Shown here in pieces: positions 1 to 6,312 of a DNA stretch of 6,518 nt. The notes under the pieces are model-generated. The model saw nothing but the letters and a program-made list of their open reading frames with translations. It did no database searches and was not told where the DNA came from. The translations under genes were made by a program, and so were the position numbers. Where the stretch lies: NCBI GenBank assembly GCA_004556255.1, contig SFHY01000079.1:1-6518 (forward strand), written 5' to 3'. Numbering within the stretch: position 1 is the stretch's first letter; the number at the start of each line of letters is the position of its first letter. Source of the stretch: Lactobacillus delbrueckii (lineage in GTDB: Bacteria > Bacillota > Bacilli > Lactobacillales > Lactobacillaceae).

Positions 1-81
1 CCTTCTTTTTTTGTTATCTAATTTCTATTTACACAAGAATTTATACTGAACCAAAATTTTTAACCAGCAAACTTAATAGAA

Positions 82-97
82 ATTGGTTTAAATCAAT
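82..97. promoter_or_regulatory. near-perfect palindrome upstream of MFS-aroD, possible operator
   Basis: ATTGGTTTAAATCAAT is a 16-bp palindrome with one mismatched pair (86 versus 93). It lies 54 nt before the transporter start, in an AT-rich leader. AACCA also occurs at 49-53 and 62-66, with TGGTT at 84-88 as the inverted form. Such symmetry could be a repressor or activator site, but no regulator gene is in the window. A TATACT at 42-47 is a possible -10 without a convincing -35. The T-rich start (1-13) may be the tail of an upstream gene's terminator. The operator role is inference only. Confidence 0.25.
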
Positions 98-137
98 ACC
101 TTCTGCAGCTGAATATTTGCCGACAGAAGGTATTTTT
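95..137 (+). terminator. terminator-like hairpin in the leader of the MFS-aroD operon (possible attenuator)
   Basis: AATACCTTCTG (95-105) pairs perfectly with CAGAAGGTATT (124-134) around an 18-nt loop, and the second arm ends in a T run (133-137). The Shine-Dalgarno GGAAGGA (138-144) starts at the next base and the transporter ATG is at 152. The hairpin either ends an upstream transcript or acts as an attenuator. The T-rich first 13 bases could be the real upstream terminator, which favours attenuation. The stem is only moderately GC-rich, so termination efficiency is uncertain. Confidence 0.5.
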
Positions 138-151
138 GGAAGGACAAAATC

Positions 152-1366
152 ATGAAAAAGAACAAGTACATGATGACTGCCTTCATGCTGTACATGAACT
201 ACTTCGTGCACGGGATGGGCGTTATCATCATTTCACAAAATGCATCCAGCCTGGCCCAGCAATGGGGCACGACCACGACTGGTGCCATCGCCGTAGTTTC
301 CTCACTGGGTATCGGGCGGATCATCAACCTCTTGATCTCAGGTATCCTGTCTGACAAGTTCGGCAGAAAGCCATTCGTGCAACTGGGGATCGTCTTCTAC
401 CTGGTCTTCTTTGTTGGCCTGCTCTTCTCCAAGAGCGTGACTGTGGCCTACATTCTGGGTATTTGCGCCGGGATGGCCAACTCCTTCCTGGACACTGGTA
501 CTTACCCAGCCCTGATGGAAATCTTCCCAGATGCCAAGGGGACTTCCAACGTTGTTTTGAAGGCCTTCATCTCTGGTGCCCAGTTCCTTTTGCCATTCAT
601 CGTCAGCGGCCTGGCTGCTGCTCACGCATGGTACGGCTGGTCAATCGTTATCCCAGCTGCCATCCTGGTTATCACCTTCATCTACTTCCTCAAGGGTGCC
701 TTCCCGGACTCCAAGGCAGTTGCTGAAGCTGAAGAAAAGAAGGCTGCCGAAGCTGAAGCTGCCGTTGCTGGCGACAAGCCAGCCGTTAAGTCCAACAAGT
801 GGGTTGACGGTACCTTGTTCATCCTTTACGGCTATATTTCCCAAGCTACCTTCTACATGGTCAGCCAAATGCTGACGCAATACGGGCAACAAATCAGCCA
901 CATGAACGACGGTGCTGCCCACGCCCTGGTTTCCTGGTACTCACTTGGTTCAATCTGCTGCGTCCTGTTTACTGCAGTGATCGGCAGCAAGTTTAAGGAA
1001 GTGCAACTGGTGCCAATCTACACTTTGGGTGCCTTCATTGCCATCTTCTTGATGTGGGCATACCCAAGCAGCGCGGTATTGATGGCTGTTCTGGCCTTCG
1101 CCGTTGGTTTCTTCGCCGCTGGTGGCGTAATGCAGCTGGGCTTGACGGTTATGGCCGACTTCTTCCCAGCTGGCAAGGGGACGGTTACTGGTTTCTTCTA
1201 CACTGCCGGTTCAATCGCTTCCTTTACTATTCCTTTGGTAATCAACGCTTTGCCAGGGATGAGAGAAGTTATGTTCTTTGACGTGATTGTTGCCCTGCTG
1301 GGCTTCGTGGACACGACCATCATCGCTATCCGTTACAAGAAGCTGTTTGGTTCACTGAAGAAGTAA
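152..1366 (+). CDS. MFS transporter, probably for a shikimate/quinate-type or related metabolite
   Basis: A 404-aa polytopic membrane protein of usual major facilitator length with about 12 hydrophobic segments. The loop 2-3 signature GILSDKFGRK lies at residues 64-73. The halves show internal pseudo-symmetry: FPDAKGT (125-131) is echoed by FPAGKGT (338-344), each followed by a glycine/phenylalanine-rich helix. A hydrophilic Ala/Glu/Lys-rich stretch (about 186-216) is the expected cytoplasmic loop between TM6 and TM7. The ATG is preceded by GGAAGGA with 7-nt spacing. aroD follows after 41 nt with no terminator between, so the two are probably cotranscribed, and the substrate is guessed from that link: dehydroquinate, quinate or shikimate. 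The family assignment is firm; substrate and direction of transport are inference. Confidence 0.85.
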   Translation: MKKNKYMMTAFMLYMNYFVHGMGVIIISQNASSLAQQWGTTTTGAIAVVSSLGIGRIINLLISGILSDKFGRKPFVQLGIVFYLVFFVGLLFSKSVTVAYILGICAGMANSFLDTGTYPALMEIFPDAKGTSNVVLKAFISGAQFLLPFIVSGLAAAHAWYGWSIVIPAAILVITFIYFLKGAFPDSKAVAEAEEKKAAEAEAAVAGDKPAVKSNKWVDGTLFILYGYISQATFYMVSQMLTQYGQQISHMNDGAAHALVSWYSLGSICCVLFTAVIGSKFKEVQLVPIYTLGAFIAIFLMWAYPSSAVLMAVLAFAVGFFAAGGVMQLGLTVMADFFPAGKGTVTGFFYTAGSIASFTIPLVINALPGMREVMFFDVIVALLGFVDTTIIAIRYKKLFGSLKK

Positions 1367-1407
1367 TTTTTTAAAAGCAAAAGCAGAAAAATAGAAGGTA
1401 TAAAAAA

Positions 1408-2166
1408 ATGACTACTGTAAAAGTTAGAAACATCGTTTTGGGCGAAGGCCTGCCAAAGATTGCCGTGCCAAACGTTGGCGTGACTGAAGAAGAAATCCTG
1501 GCTTCAGCCAAGGAAATCGCGGCTGCCAAGCCGGACATCATGGAATGGCGGATCGACTACTACGAAGCCGGCATCAAGGACAATGAAAAGCTGATCGCTA
1601 CGGCTAAGGCTTTGCGGGACGTAGTTGGCGAACTGCCAATCCTGGTTACTTTCAGAACCAAGAACGAAGGCGGCGTCCTGGAACTTGGTGAAGACGAATA
1701 CCTGGACCTGGTAGCTACTGTAGTAACCAACCGTTTGGGCGACGCGGTCGACATCGAACTTTTCCACGATGAAGAAAGAGTCAAGGACCTGGTTAAGCAA
1801 GCCCACAACTACAACGTGGTAGTTATCATGAGCAACCACGACTTTGAAAAGGTGCCAGCCAAGGACGTCATCGAATTCCGCTTGAAGAAGATGGCTGACT
1901 TGGGCGCTGACGTGCCAAAGCTGGCCTGCATGCCGCACAGTGCTGACGACGTTTTGACCCTGTTGAGCGCTACTAACAACGCCCGCAAGGCACTCTCAAC
2001 GCCAATCATCACCATGGCAATGGCCGACTTGGGCAAGGTCAGCCGGATTGCCGGCCAAGTCTTCGGCTCCTGCCTGTCATTCGGTGCCGTTGGCAAGACC
2101 TCAGCACCTGGCCAATTGTCAATCGAAGACTTGAGAAACGCTGAAAATTACTTGGAATTGCACTAA
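1408..2166 (+). CDS. aroD: type I 3-dehydroquinate dehydratase
   Basis: A cytoplasmic class I (Schiff-base) dehydroquinase interconverting 3-dehydroquinate and 3-dehydroshikimate, in the shikimate pathway or in quinate use. At 252 aa it is full length for a single-domain (beta/alpha)8 AroD. Expected active-site residues are present: E46 and R48 in MEWR, R83 in TFRT, catalytic H144 in MSNHDF, Schiff-base K171 in VPKLACMP, R213 in SRIAG, and the S232-Q236 SAPGQ loop near the C-terminus. The ATG follows GAAGG (1394-1398) with 9-nt spacing. It sits 41 nt behind the transporter and ends 30 nt before a strong terminator. No other aromatic-pathway gene is in the window, so the pair may serve uptake and conversion of an external compound rather than de novo synthesis; that role is inference. 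Confidence 0.95.
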   Translation: MTTVKVRNIVLGEGLPKIAVPNVGVTEEEILASAKEIAAAKPDIMEWRIDYYEAGIKDNEKLIATAKALRDVVGELPILVTFRTKNEGGVLELGEDEYLDLVATVVTNRLGDAVDIELFHDEERVKDLVKQAHNYNVVVIMSNHDFEKVPAKDVIEFRLKKMADLGADVPKLACMPHSADDVLTLLSATNNARKALSTPIITMAMADLGKVSRIAGQVFGSCLSFGAVGKTSAPGQLSIEDLRNAENYLELH

Positions 2167-2196
2167 TTAGCTAAGAGAAACGCTTTTCCAGAAAAG

Positions 2197-2232
2197 AAAG
2201 CTCCCGTATCAATCGCGATACGGGAGCTTTTT
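2197..2232 (+). terminator. Rho-independent terminator of the MFS-aroD operon
   Basis: A perfect 14-bp stem (AAAGCTCCCGTATC at 2197-2210 with its complement at 2217-2230) closes a 6-nt loop (AATCGC) and ends in five Ts. It starts 30 nt after the aroD stop. It is nearly identical to the terminator at 2542-2577. The A-rich 5' side would give a short U tract on the other strand, so weak bidirectional action is possible. Confidence 0.92.
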
Positions 2233-2239
2233 CTTGCAC

Positions 2240-2268
2240 TTGATACAGGGCTTGAAATGCAGTATGCT
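2240..2268 (+). promoter_or_regulatory. predicted sigma-A promoter of the small membrane protein gene
   Basis: TTGATA (2240-2245, 5 of 6 to consensus) and TATGCT (2263-2268, 4 of 6) are separated by exactly 17 nt, just after the aroD terminator and 66 nt before the small gene. A short hairpin, GCTTTT/AAAAGC (2266-2271 and 2275-2280), overlaps the -10 and probable start region and could be an operator or 5' RNA structure. This fits independent transcription, but the -10 is imperfect. Confidence 0.5.
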
Positions 2269-2334
2269 TTTGGCAAAAGCAACACAGCCTTGTGCTGGCA
2301 GATAGGTGATGGATAGTGAAAGAGGGTGAGCGCT

Positions 2335-2514
2335 GTGCCGATTTCATCATTCGTGGGGATTCTCGTCCTGCTGGTTGCTGGAGTGGCCATTGGCTTAGCT
2401 GTATATGGCTGGGTCAGTCATAAACGGGGCTTAGCAGCTGAAGCCCTGCTTGCTGGGGCAATCTTTCTTGGCTTAGTCTATTGGGTTGGCAGCAACTTTA
2501 TCGGCTCCATGTGA
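2335..2514 (+). CDS. small two-TM membrane protein of unknown function
   Basis: I do not recognise this 59-aa protein. Two hydrophobic segments (about residues 5-27 and 34-55) are joined by a short basic turn, SHKRG (28-32), predicting a helical hairpin with the turn in the cytoplasm by the positive-inside rule. There is no cysteine, no lipobox and no clear cleavable signal. I chose the GTG at 2335 because GAGG (2322-2325) then lies 9 nt upstream. The in-frame GTG at 2326 (62 aa) would touch the Shine-Dalgarno. It has its own likely promoter and is framed by two near-identical terminators, so it is a separate unit, convergent with bglA. Real expression is likely but unproven. Immunity protein, small toxin or membrane regulator are all possible, none supported by a motif. 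Confidence 0.6.
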   Translation: MPISSFVGILVLLVAGVAIGLAVYGWVSHKRGLAAEALLAGAIFLGLVYWVGSNFIGSM

Positions 2515-2541
2515 GCCATATTTTGGCTTTTAGAGTATAAG

Positions 2542-2577
2542 AAAGCTCCTGTATCAATCACGATACAGGAGCTTTTT
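2542..2577. terminator. terminator between the small membrane protein gene and bglA, probably bidirectional
   Basis: A perfect 14-bp stem (AAAGCTCCTGTATC at 2542-2555 with its complement at 2562-2575), loop AATCAC, then TTTTT on the + strand. On the - strand the same stem lies 19 nt past the bglA stop and is followed by a shorter, interrupted U tract, so it can end both convergent units. It copies the 2197-2232 terminator with a C-G to T-A stem swap and one loop change. Confidence 0.9.
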
Positions 2578-2593
2578 AGGTGGGGATATATTT

Positions 2594-4099
2594 TTAGTTG
2601 CTTAAATCTTCGCCGTCACTGGCGATAACCTTCTTGTACCAGTAGAAGGAGTCCTTTGGAATCCGCTTGAGGCTGCCTTCGCCCTTGTCATCACGGTCAA
2701 CGTAGACAAAGCCGTAGCGCTTGCGCATTTCACCGGTTCCGGCGGAAACCAGGTCGATGCAGCCCCACATTTCGTAACCCATCAGGTCAACGCCATCGAG
2801 GTTGATGGCGTCGCGCATGGAAGAGATGCACTGCTGCAGATAGGAGATTCTTTCCGGGTCGTGGATTTTGCCGTCTTCACTGATCTGGTCCTTGACCCCA
2901 ATGCCGTTTTCCACGATCCAGAGCGGCTTGTGGTAACGGTCCCAGAGCTGGTTCAAGGCGATCCGCAATACGTCAGGGTCGATCGTCCAGCCCCAGTCAT
3001 TGGTCTTAAGGTAAGGGTTCTTGACCCCCATAGCCAGGTTGCCGCCAGCCGTGTCGTCGGTTTCATGGGTGGTTACAACGGATGAGGAGTAGCAGGAGAA
3101 GCTGAGGAAGTCAGCCGGGTACTGGGCCAGGAGCTCGTAGTCGCTATCTTCGTCGTCCAGTTTGATCCCTTCAGTTTCGTACTTCTTCAAGATCCAGTCC
3201 GGGTAGCGGCCACCGGTTTGGACGTCACTGTAAAAGAGGGTAGCGTCGTTTTGCTTGAGGGCCTTCAATTGGTCCTTTGGGTCAGCCGTCAAGGCGTAGA
3301 CCGGGCCGTAAGCCAGCATCTGGCCGACCTTGATTTCCGGGTCGATTTCCCGGGCCGCCTTGACCGTCAAAGCGCTGGCCACGAATTGGTTGTGGGCGCC
3401 TTGGGCCTTGCTTTGGGCATCATCGGTCAAAATTCCGGCTGCCATGTAAGGAGCAAGGCCCATCATGTTGATTTCGTTGAAAGTCAGGTAGTACTTAACC
3501 AGGCCCTTGTAGCGCTGCATGACCGTCTTGGCGTAGGTAACGAAGAAGTCGATCAGCTTGCGGCTGGTCCAGCCATTGTACTTGATAGAGAGGTTAAGCG
3601 GAGTTTCGTAGTGAGACAGGGTAACCAAAGGTTCAATGCCGTACTTGCGGCATTCTTGGAAGACTTTTTCGTAGAATTCCAAGCCCTTTTCGTTTGGCTC
3701 AGCGTCGTCGCCATTTGGGAAGATCCGGGCCCAGTTGATGGAGAGGCGGAAGCACTTGAAGCCCATCTCACTCATCAGCTTGATATCTTCCTTGTAGTGG
3801 TGGTAGAAGTCAGTTGCCGTGTGGCTCGGGTAGTAGTAGCCATCCAAAACTGCCGGGTCCGCTCCTTCCGGGAAGGTCACATCTGCCCCGAAAGCCATTG
3901 GCACGTAGCCGCTTTCCCCGGCCTCCGGCTTCTTCCAGGTGATCTTTCTGGCTTCAGTGTGGGAGCCGTTGGTCATTACATCGGCCGTGCTGAGCCCCTT
4001 GCCGTCTTCTAAATAGGCGCCTTCATACTGGTTGGCGGCAGTGGCCCCGCCCCAAAGGAAGCCTTTTGGAAAAGTGTTTGAGATATTCTTTTGCTTCAT
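2594..4099 (-). CDS. bglA: 6-phospho-beta-glucosidase, glycoside hydrolase family 1
   Basis: A 501-aa cytoplasmic retaining GH1 enzyme that hydrolyses 6-phospho-beta-glucosides made by the upstream PTS permease, giving glucose 6-phosphate and the aglycone or sugar. The N-terminus has the GH1 signature FPKGFLWGGATAANQYEGAY (10-29). The acid/base is E209 in TFNEIN and the nucleophile E397 in WIVENG. The phosphate-binding motif of 6-phospho enzymes is S452 with K460 and Y462 in the segment ending GEMRKRYGFVYVD. Length is normal (about 480-500 aa). I chose the ATG at 4099 because AGAAAGGA (4108-4115) lies 8 nt upstream and the GH1 fold begins a few residues later. A start at 4153 would add 18 non-homologous residues and fall inside the 4134-4160 hairpin. 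It is the last gene of the operon, 102 nt after the permease. Aryl-glucoside versus cellobiose preference cannot be read from sequence. Confidence 0.95.
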   Translation of the reverse strand: MKQKNISNTFPKGFLWGGATAANQYEGAYLEDGKGLSTADVMTNGSHTEARKITWKKPEAGESGYVPMAFGADVTFPEGADPAVLDGYYYPSHTATDFYHHYKEDIKLMSEMGFKCFRLSINWARIFPNGDDAEPNEKGLEFYEKVFQECRKYGIEPLVTLSHYETPLNLSIKYNGWTSRKLIDFFVTYAKTVMQRYKGLVKYYLTFNEINMMGLAPYMAAGILTDDAQSKAQGAHNQFVASALTVKAAREIDPEIKVGQMLAYGPVYALTADPKDQLKALKQNDATLFYSDVQTGGRYPDWILKKYETEGIKLDDEDSDYELLAQYPADFLSFSCYSSSVVTTHETDDTAGGNLAMGVKNPYLKTNDWGWTIDPDVLRIALNQLWDRYHKPLWIVENGIGVKDQISEDGKIHDPERISYLQQCISSMRDAINLDGVDLMGYEMWGCIDLVSAGTGEMRKRYGFVYVDRDDKGEGSLKRIPKDSFYWYKKVIASDGEDLSN

Positions 4100-4133
4100 G
4101 TTATTGGTCCTTTCTGTTATCTGTCTAATGCAC

Positions 4134-4160
4134 AAAAAGATTTGCCGGGGCAAATCTTTT
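4134..4160 (-). terminator. intercistronic terminator-like hairpin between the permease and bglA
   Basis: AAAAGATTTGCC and GGCAAATCTTTT (4135-4146 and 4149-4160) form an 11-12-bp stem with a tight loop. On the - strand it is followed by one more T (4134), giving a five-T run, partly within the stem. It is 41 nt after the permease stop and 34 nt before the bglA start. It could cause partial termination or protect an RNA 3' end, lowering bglA relative to the permease. No RAT-like antiterminator sequence precedes it. Confidence 0.6.
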
Positions 4161-4201
4161 CATGAGCGTTTTTGAGAGAAATATGTATTGGTGTTTTGTC
4201 G

Positions 4202-6100
4202 TTAGGACAGGGCCAGCAGCTGGTCGCCAGCCTTAACCGCGCCACGCTTGCTGTCGCCAATTTCCTGGTAGGACTTGGAATTGGTGATGATGACTGGCGT
4301 GGTCAGGTCGTAGCCCTTGGCCTTGATGGCGTCCAGGTCAAACTTAACCAGTGGCTGGCCGGCCTTGACTTCTTGGTCCTTGGAGACCAGGACTTCGAAG
4401 CCTTCGCCGTTGAGTTCAACCGTGTCCATGCCGATGTGGATCAAGATTTCCGCGCCGTTCTTGCTCTTCAGACCGATAGCGTGGCCAGTTGGGAAGACCA
4501 GGCTGACCGTACCGTCAACTGGTGACTTCAAGAGCCCTTCGCTTGGCTTGATGGCAATGCCATCGCCCATAGCGCCGGAAGAGAAGACTTCGTCTTTTAC
4601 TTCGCTGAGCGGGCAAACTTCCCCGGCAACTGGGGCCAGGATAGTTTCGCCGGCAACAGTTACTGCAGGACCTTCTGCTGGAGCAGCAGTTTCAGTAGTT
4701 TGAGTGTTTGAAGCAGTTTCTTCTTCCCCGTAAAGGCGCGGAACCTTGGTCATCATGGTCAAGGCAAAGCCCAAGATCAGTGAGACAACCGCGCAGATAG
4801 CCAGGTTGATGACGCTGGCGAATGAACCAGTCTTAGGGTTGATGTATGAAGGGAAGGCGAAGATCCCCATCCCGCCCATGGCGTAGCCGGTAACGTTGGT
4901 CAAACCACAGTAGACACCTTGGATGGCACCAGCGATACAAGTCATGATGAATGGCGTCTTCATCGGCAGGGTAACACCGTAGATGGCCGGTTCAGTAACC
5001 CCGAAGATTGAGGAAATCAAGGCTGGGGTAGCAAGTTCCTTGACTTTCTTTTCCTTGGTCTTGATCATGATGGCTGCCAGGGCACCAGTTTGGGCGAAGC
5101 AGACCGCAACAGATGGGTTCAAGAGAACTGACCAGCCCTTTTGGGCAAAGTCCATGATGGCCAGAGGAACCAGGCCCCAGTGCAGACCGAACATAACCAG
5201 GACTTGCCAGAGACCACCCAGAACTGCCCCGTACAGCATCGGGCTGAGCTTGTAGATAGCCTGGAAGGCAACCCCAACCCAGGCGGACAGGGTATTGGCT
5301 ACTGGCCCGATCAAAAGGATGGACAGCGGTACTGAAATCAAGAGAGTGAAGAATGGTACAGCAAACATCTTGATGTCCGTTGGCATCCATTTCTTCATCC
5401 GCTTTTCAACCAGGGAGGCGAACCAAACGGCCAGGATGATTGGCACGACAGTTTGGAAGTAGCCGCCACTTGGCAGCTTGATCGGCAGGCCGAAGAAGTT
5501 GGTGGTTGCCTTAACCGTAGTGGTCAAGGTTGGGTAGAGCATAGCCCCGGACAAGGCCAGAGCAGTGAACTGGTCAAGTCTGAACTTCCGAGCGGCAGTC
5601 AAGGCCAGGAAGAATGGCAGGTATTGGAACATCCCGTCGCCCATGGCGTTGAAGAGGATGTAGATACTGTTAGTTGCCGGCATCCCGGTGGCCGCCAGCA
5701 GGGCAGTTAGCCCCTTAAGCATACCGGCGGCACAGAGGGCGCCCAGGAATGGCTGGAAGATGCTGGAGATCAAGTCGACGAAACGGTCGAACAAGTTGCC
5801 CTTTGGCGCGTCTTCGGCGTCGTCTTCAGCGACTTCCCCAACCCCCTTGATGTGGGAGTTTTTGAGAACCGCGTCGTATACGTCGGCAACTTCGTTGCCG
5901 ATAACCACTTGGTACTGGCCACCGGCTTTAGCGACGGTGATGACCCCGTCCCGCTTCTTCAGGTAGTCGGTGTCAGCCTTCGATTCATCTTTTAACACAA
6001 AGCGCAGTCTGGTCACGCAGTGCTTGAGGGAGGAGACGTTTTCTTCCCCGCCGACGTGCGCAACGATGTCTTTGGCTAATTCATCGTAATTCTTTGCCAT
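4202..6100 (-). CDS. bglP: PTS beta-glucoside-specific EIIBCA permease
   Basis: A 632-aa inner-membrane PTS protein of the glucose superfamily, beta-glucoside subfamily, in the order EIIB-EIIC-EIIA. EIIB (about 1-85) carries phospho-cysteine C28 in LKHCVTRLRF. An acidic linker (90-100) leads to EIIC (about 105-455), with the sugar-binding signature GVTEPAIYGV (367-376) and H307 in FGLHWGL. A Thr/Ala/Glu-rich linker (about 457-483) precedes EIIA (about 485-632), with H540 in TGHAIGL and phospho-histidine H555 in LIHIGMDTVELNG. It passes phosphate from HPr through H555 and C28 to the incoming glucoside and normally also controls a BglG-type antiterminator. The ATG at 6100 has TGAGGA with AGGA 8 nt upstream. 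An in-frame GTG at 6226 lies in the RAT/terminator leader and is not the start. bglA downstream and the antiterminator upstream support beta-glucosides; the exact sugar is not determined. Confidence 0.95.
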   Translation of the reverse strand: MAKNYDELAKDIVAHVGGEENVSSLKHCVTRLRFVLKDESKADTDYLKKRDGVITVAKAGGQYQVVIGNEVADVYDAVLKNSHIKGVGEVAEDDAEDAPKGNLFDRFVDLISSIFQPFLGALCAAGMLKGLTALLAATGMPATNSIYILFNAMGDGMFQYLPFFLALTAARKFRLDQFTALALSGAMLYPTLTTTVKATTNFFGLPIKLPSGGYFQTVVPIILAVWFASLVEKRMKKWMPTDIKMFAVPFFTLLISVPLSILLIGPVANTLSAWVGVAFQAIYKLSPMLYGAVLGGLWQVLVMFGLHWGLVPLAIMDFAQKGWSVLLNPSVAVCFAQTGALAAIMIKTKEKKVKELATPALISSIFGVTEPAIYGVTLPMKTPFIMTCIAGAIQGVYCGLTNVTGYAMGGMGIFAFPSYINPKTGSFASVINLAICAVVSLILGFALTMMTKVPRLYGEEETASNTQTTETAAPAEGPAVTVAGETILAPVAGEVCPLSEVKDEVFSSGAMGDGIAIKPSEGLLKSPVDGTVSLVFPTGHAIGLKSKNGAEILIHIGMDTVELNGEGFEVLVSKDQEVKAGQPLVKFDLDAIKAKGYDLTTPVIITNSKSYQEIGDSKRGAVKAGDQLLALS

Positions 6101-6135
6101 AATCGTTATCCTCACTTTTTTTAATTTGCCAAAAT

Positions 6136-6202
6136 AAAAACCCGCAAGCCAGGATTCTTCGCGTGGAAAAGATAGAAAGAGTCCTGTATAAGCTTGCGGG
6201 TT
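6136..6202 (-). terminator. promoter-distal antiterminator-controlled terminator in the bglP leader
   Basis: On the - strand AACCCGCAAGC (6202-6192) pairs perfectly with GCTTGCGGGTT (6149-6139). An inner stem extends it (6177-6186 with 6150-6159, one mismatch). UUUUUAUUUU follows (6140-6131). The first arm overlaps the 3' end of the RAT at 6199-6226, so a bound antiterminator would block the hairpin. It lies 36 nt before the permease start. Confidence 0.88.
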
Positions 6203-6226
6203 CATGCCTAGTCGAACTAGTAACAC
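6199..6226 (-). promoter_or_regulatory. RAT (ribonucleic antiterminator) site 2, promoter-distal
   Basis: The - strand reads GTGTTACT, then a 10-nt variable part, then GGCATGAACC, matching the RAT layout recognised by BglG/LicT proteins (TTGTTACT...AGGCAAAACC). The internal-loop halves are kept. The apical stem here is CTAG/CTAG (or five pairs with a TCG loop) instead of the CTG/CAG of RAT 1, and the element is one base longer. Its last bases form the first arm of the 6136-6202 terminator. Confidence 0.85.
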
Positions 6227-6240
6227 ACCTGGTTTAAGCG

Positions 6241-6312
6241 AAAAAAGAACCTATCGGTAAATCAAGTAAGACTGACAAATGATATTGCCAGCGCTGATTT
6301 CGTGATAGGTTC
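6241..6312 (-). terminator. promoter-proximal antiterminator-controlled terminator in the bglP leader
   Basis: On the - strand GAACCTATC (6312-6304) pairs with GATAGGTTC (6255-6247), and six Us follow (6246-6241). After a small internal loop, TGATTT/AAATCA (6295-6300 and 6259-6264 on the + strand) adds an inner stem of 6 bp. The first arm overlaps RAT 1 at 6308-6312, the standard mutually exclusive arrangement. Confidence 0.85.

Noticed and set aside
42..47. TATACT as -10 of an MFS-aroD promoter
   Set aside because: No acceptable -35 lies 16-18 nt upstream and there is no extended -10 TG, so I mention it only within the leader entry.
338..625. Open frames on either strand within the transporter and aroD genes, for example 338-625 (-), 1504-1938 (-) and 1809-2096 (-)
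   Set aside because: They overlap clearly coding sequence in other frames, lack convincing ribosome sites and show no family motifs.
2326..2334. Three-residue longer start for the small membrane protein
   Set aside because: The GTG at 2326 directly abuts the GAGG ribosome site, leaving no spacing, whereas the GTG at 2335 has 9 nt.
3218..4012. 264-codon open frame on the + strand opposite bglA
   Set aside because: It is fully antisense to a GH1 gene with all catalytic motifs intact. GC-biased codon use leaves long open antisense frames, and its translation shows no recognisable domain.
4100..4153. 18-codon N-terminal extension of the 6-phospho-beta-glucosidase
   Set aside because: The extended start lies inside the 4134-4160 hairpin, and the 4099 start has a good Shine-Dalgarno and places the family N-terminus correctly.
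6101..6226. 42-codon N-terminal extension of the PTS permease from a GTG
   Set aside because: It would translate RAT 2 and its terminator, resembles no EIIB sequence, and the ATG at 6100 has a ribosome site and begins a normal EIIB domain. An open stretch this short is expected by chance.
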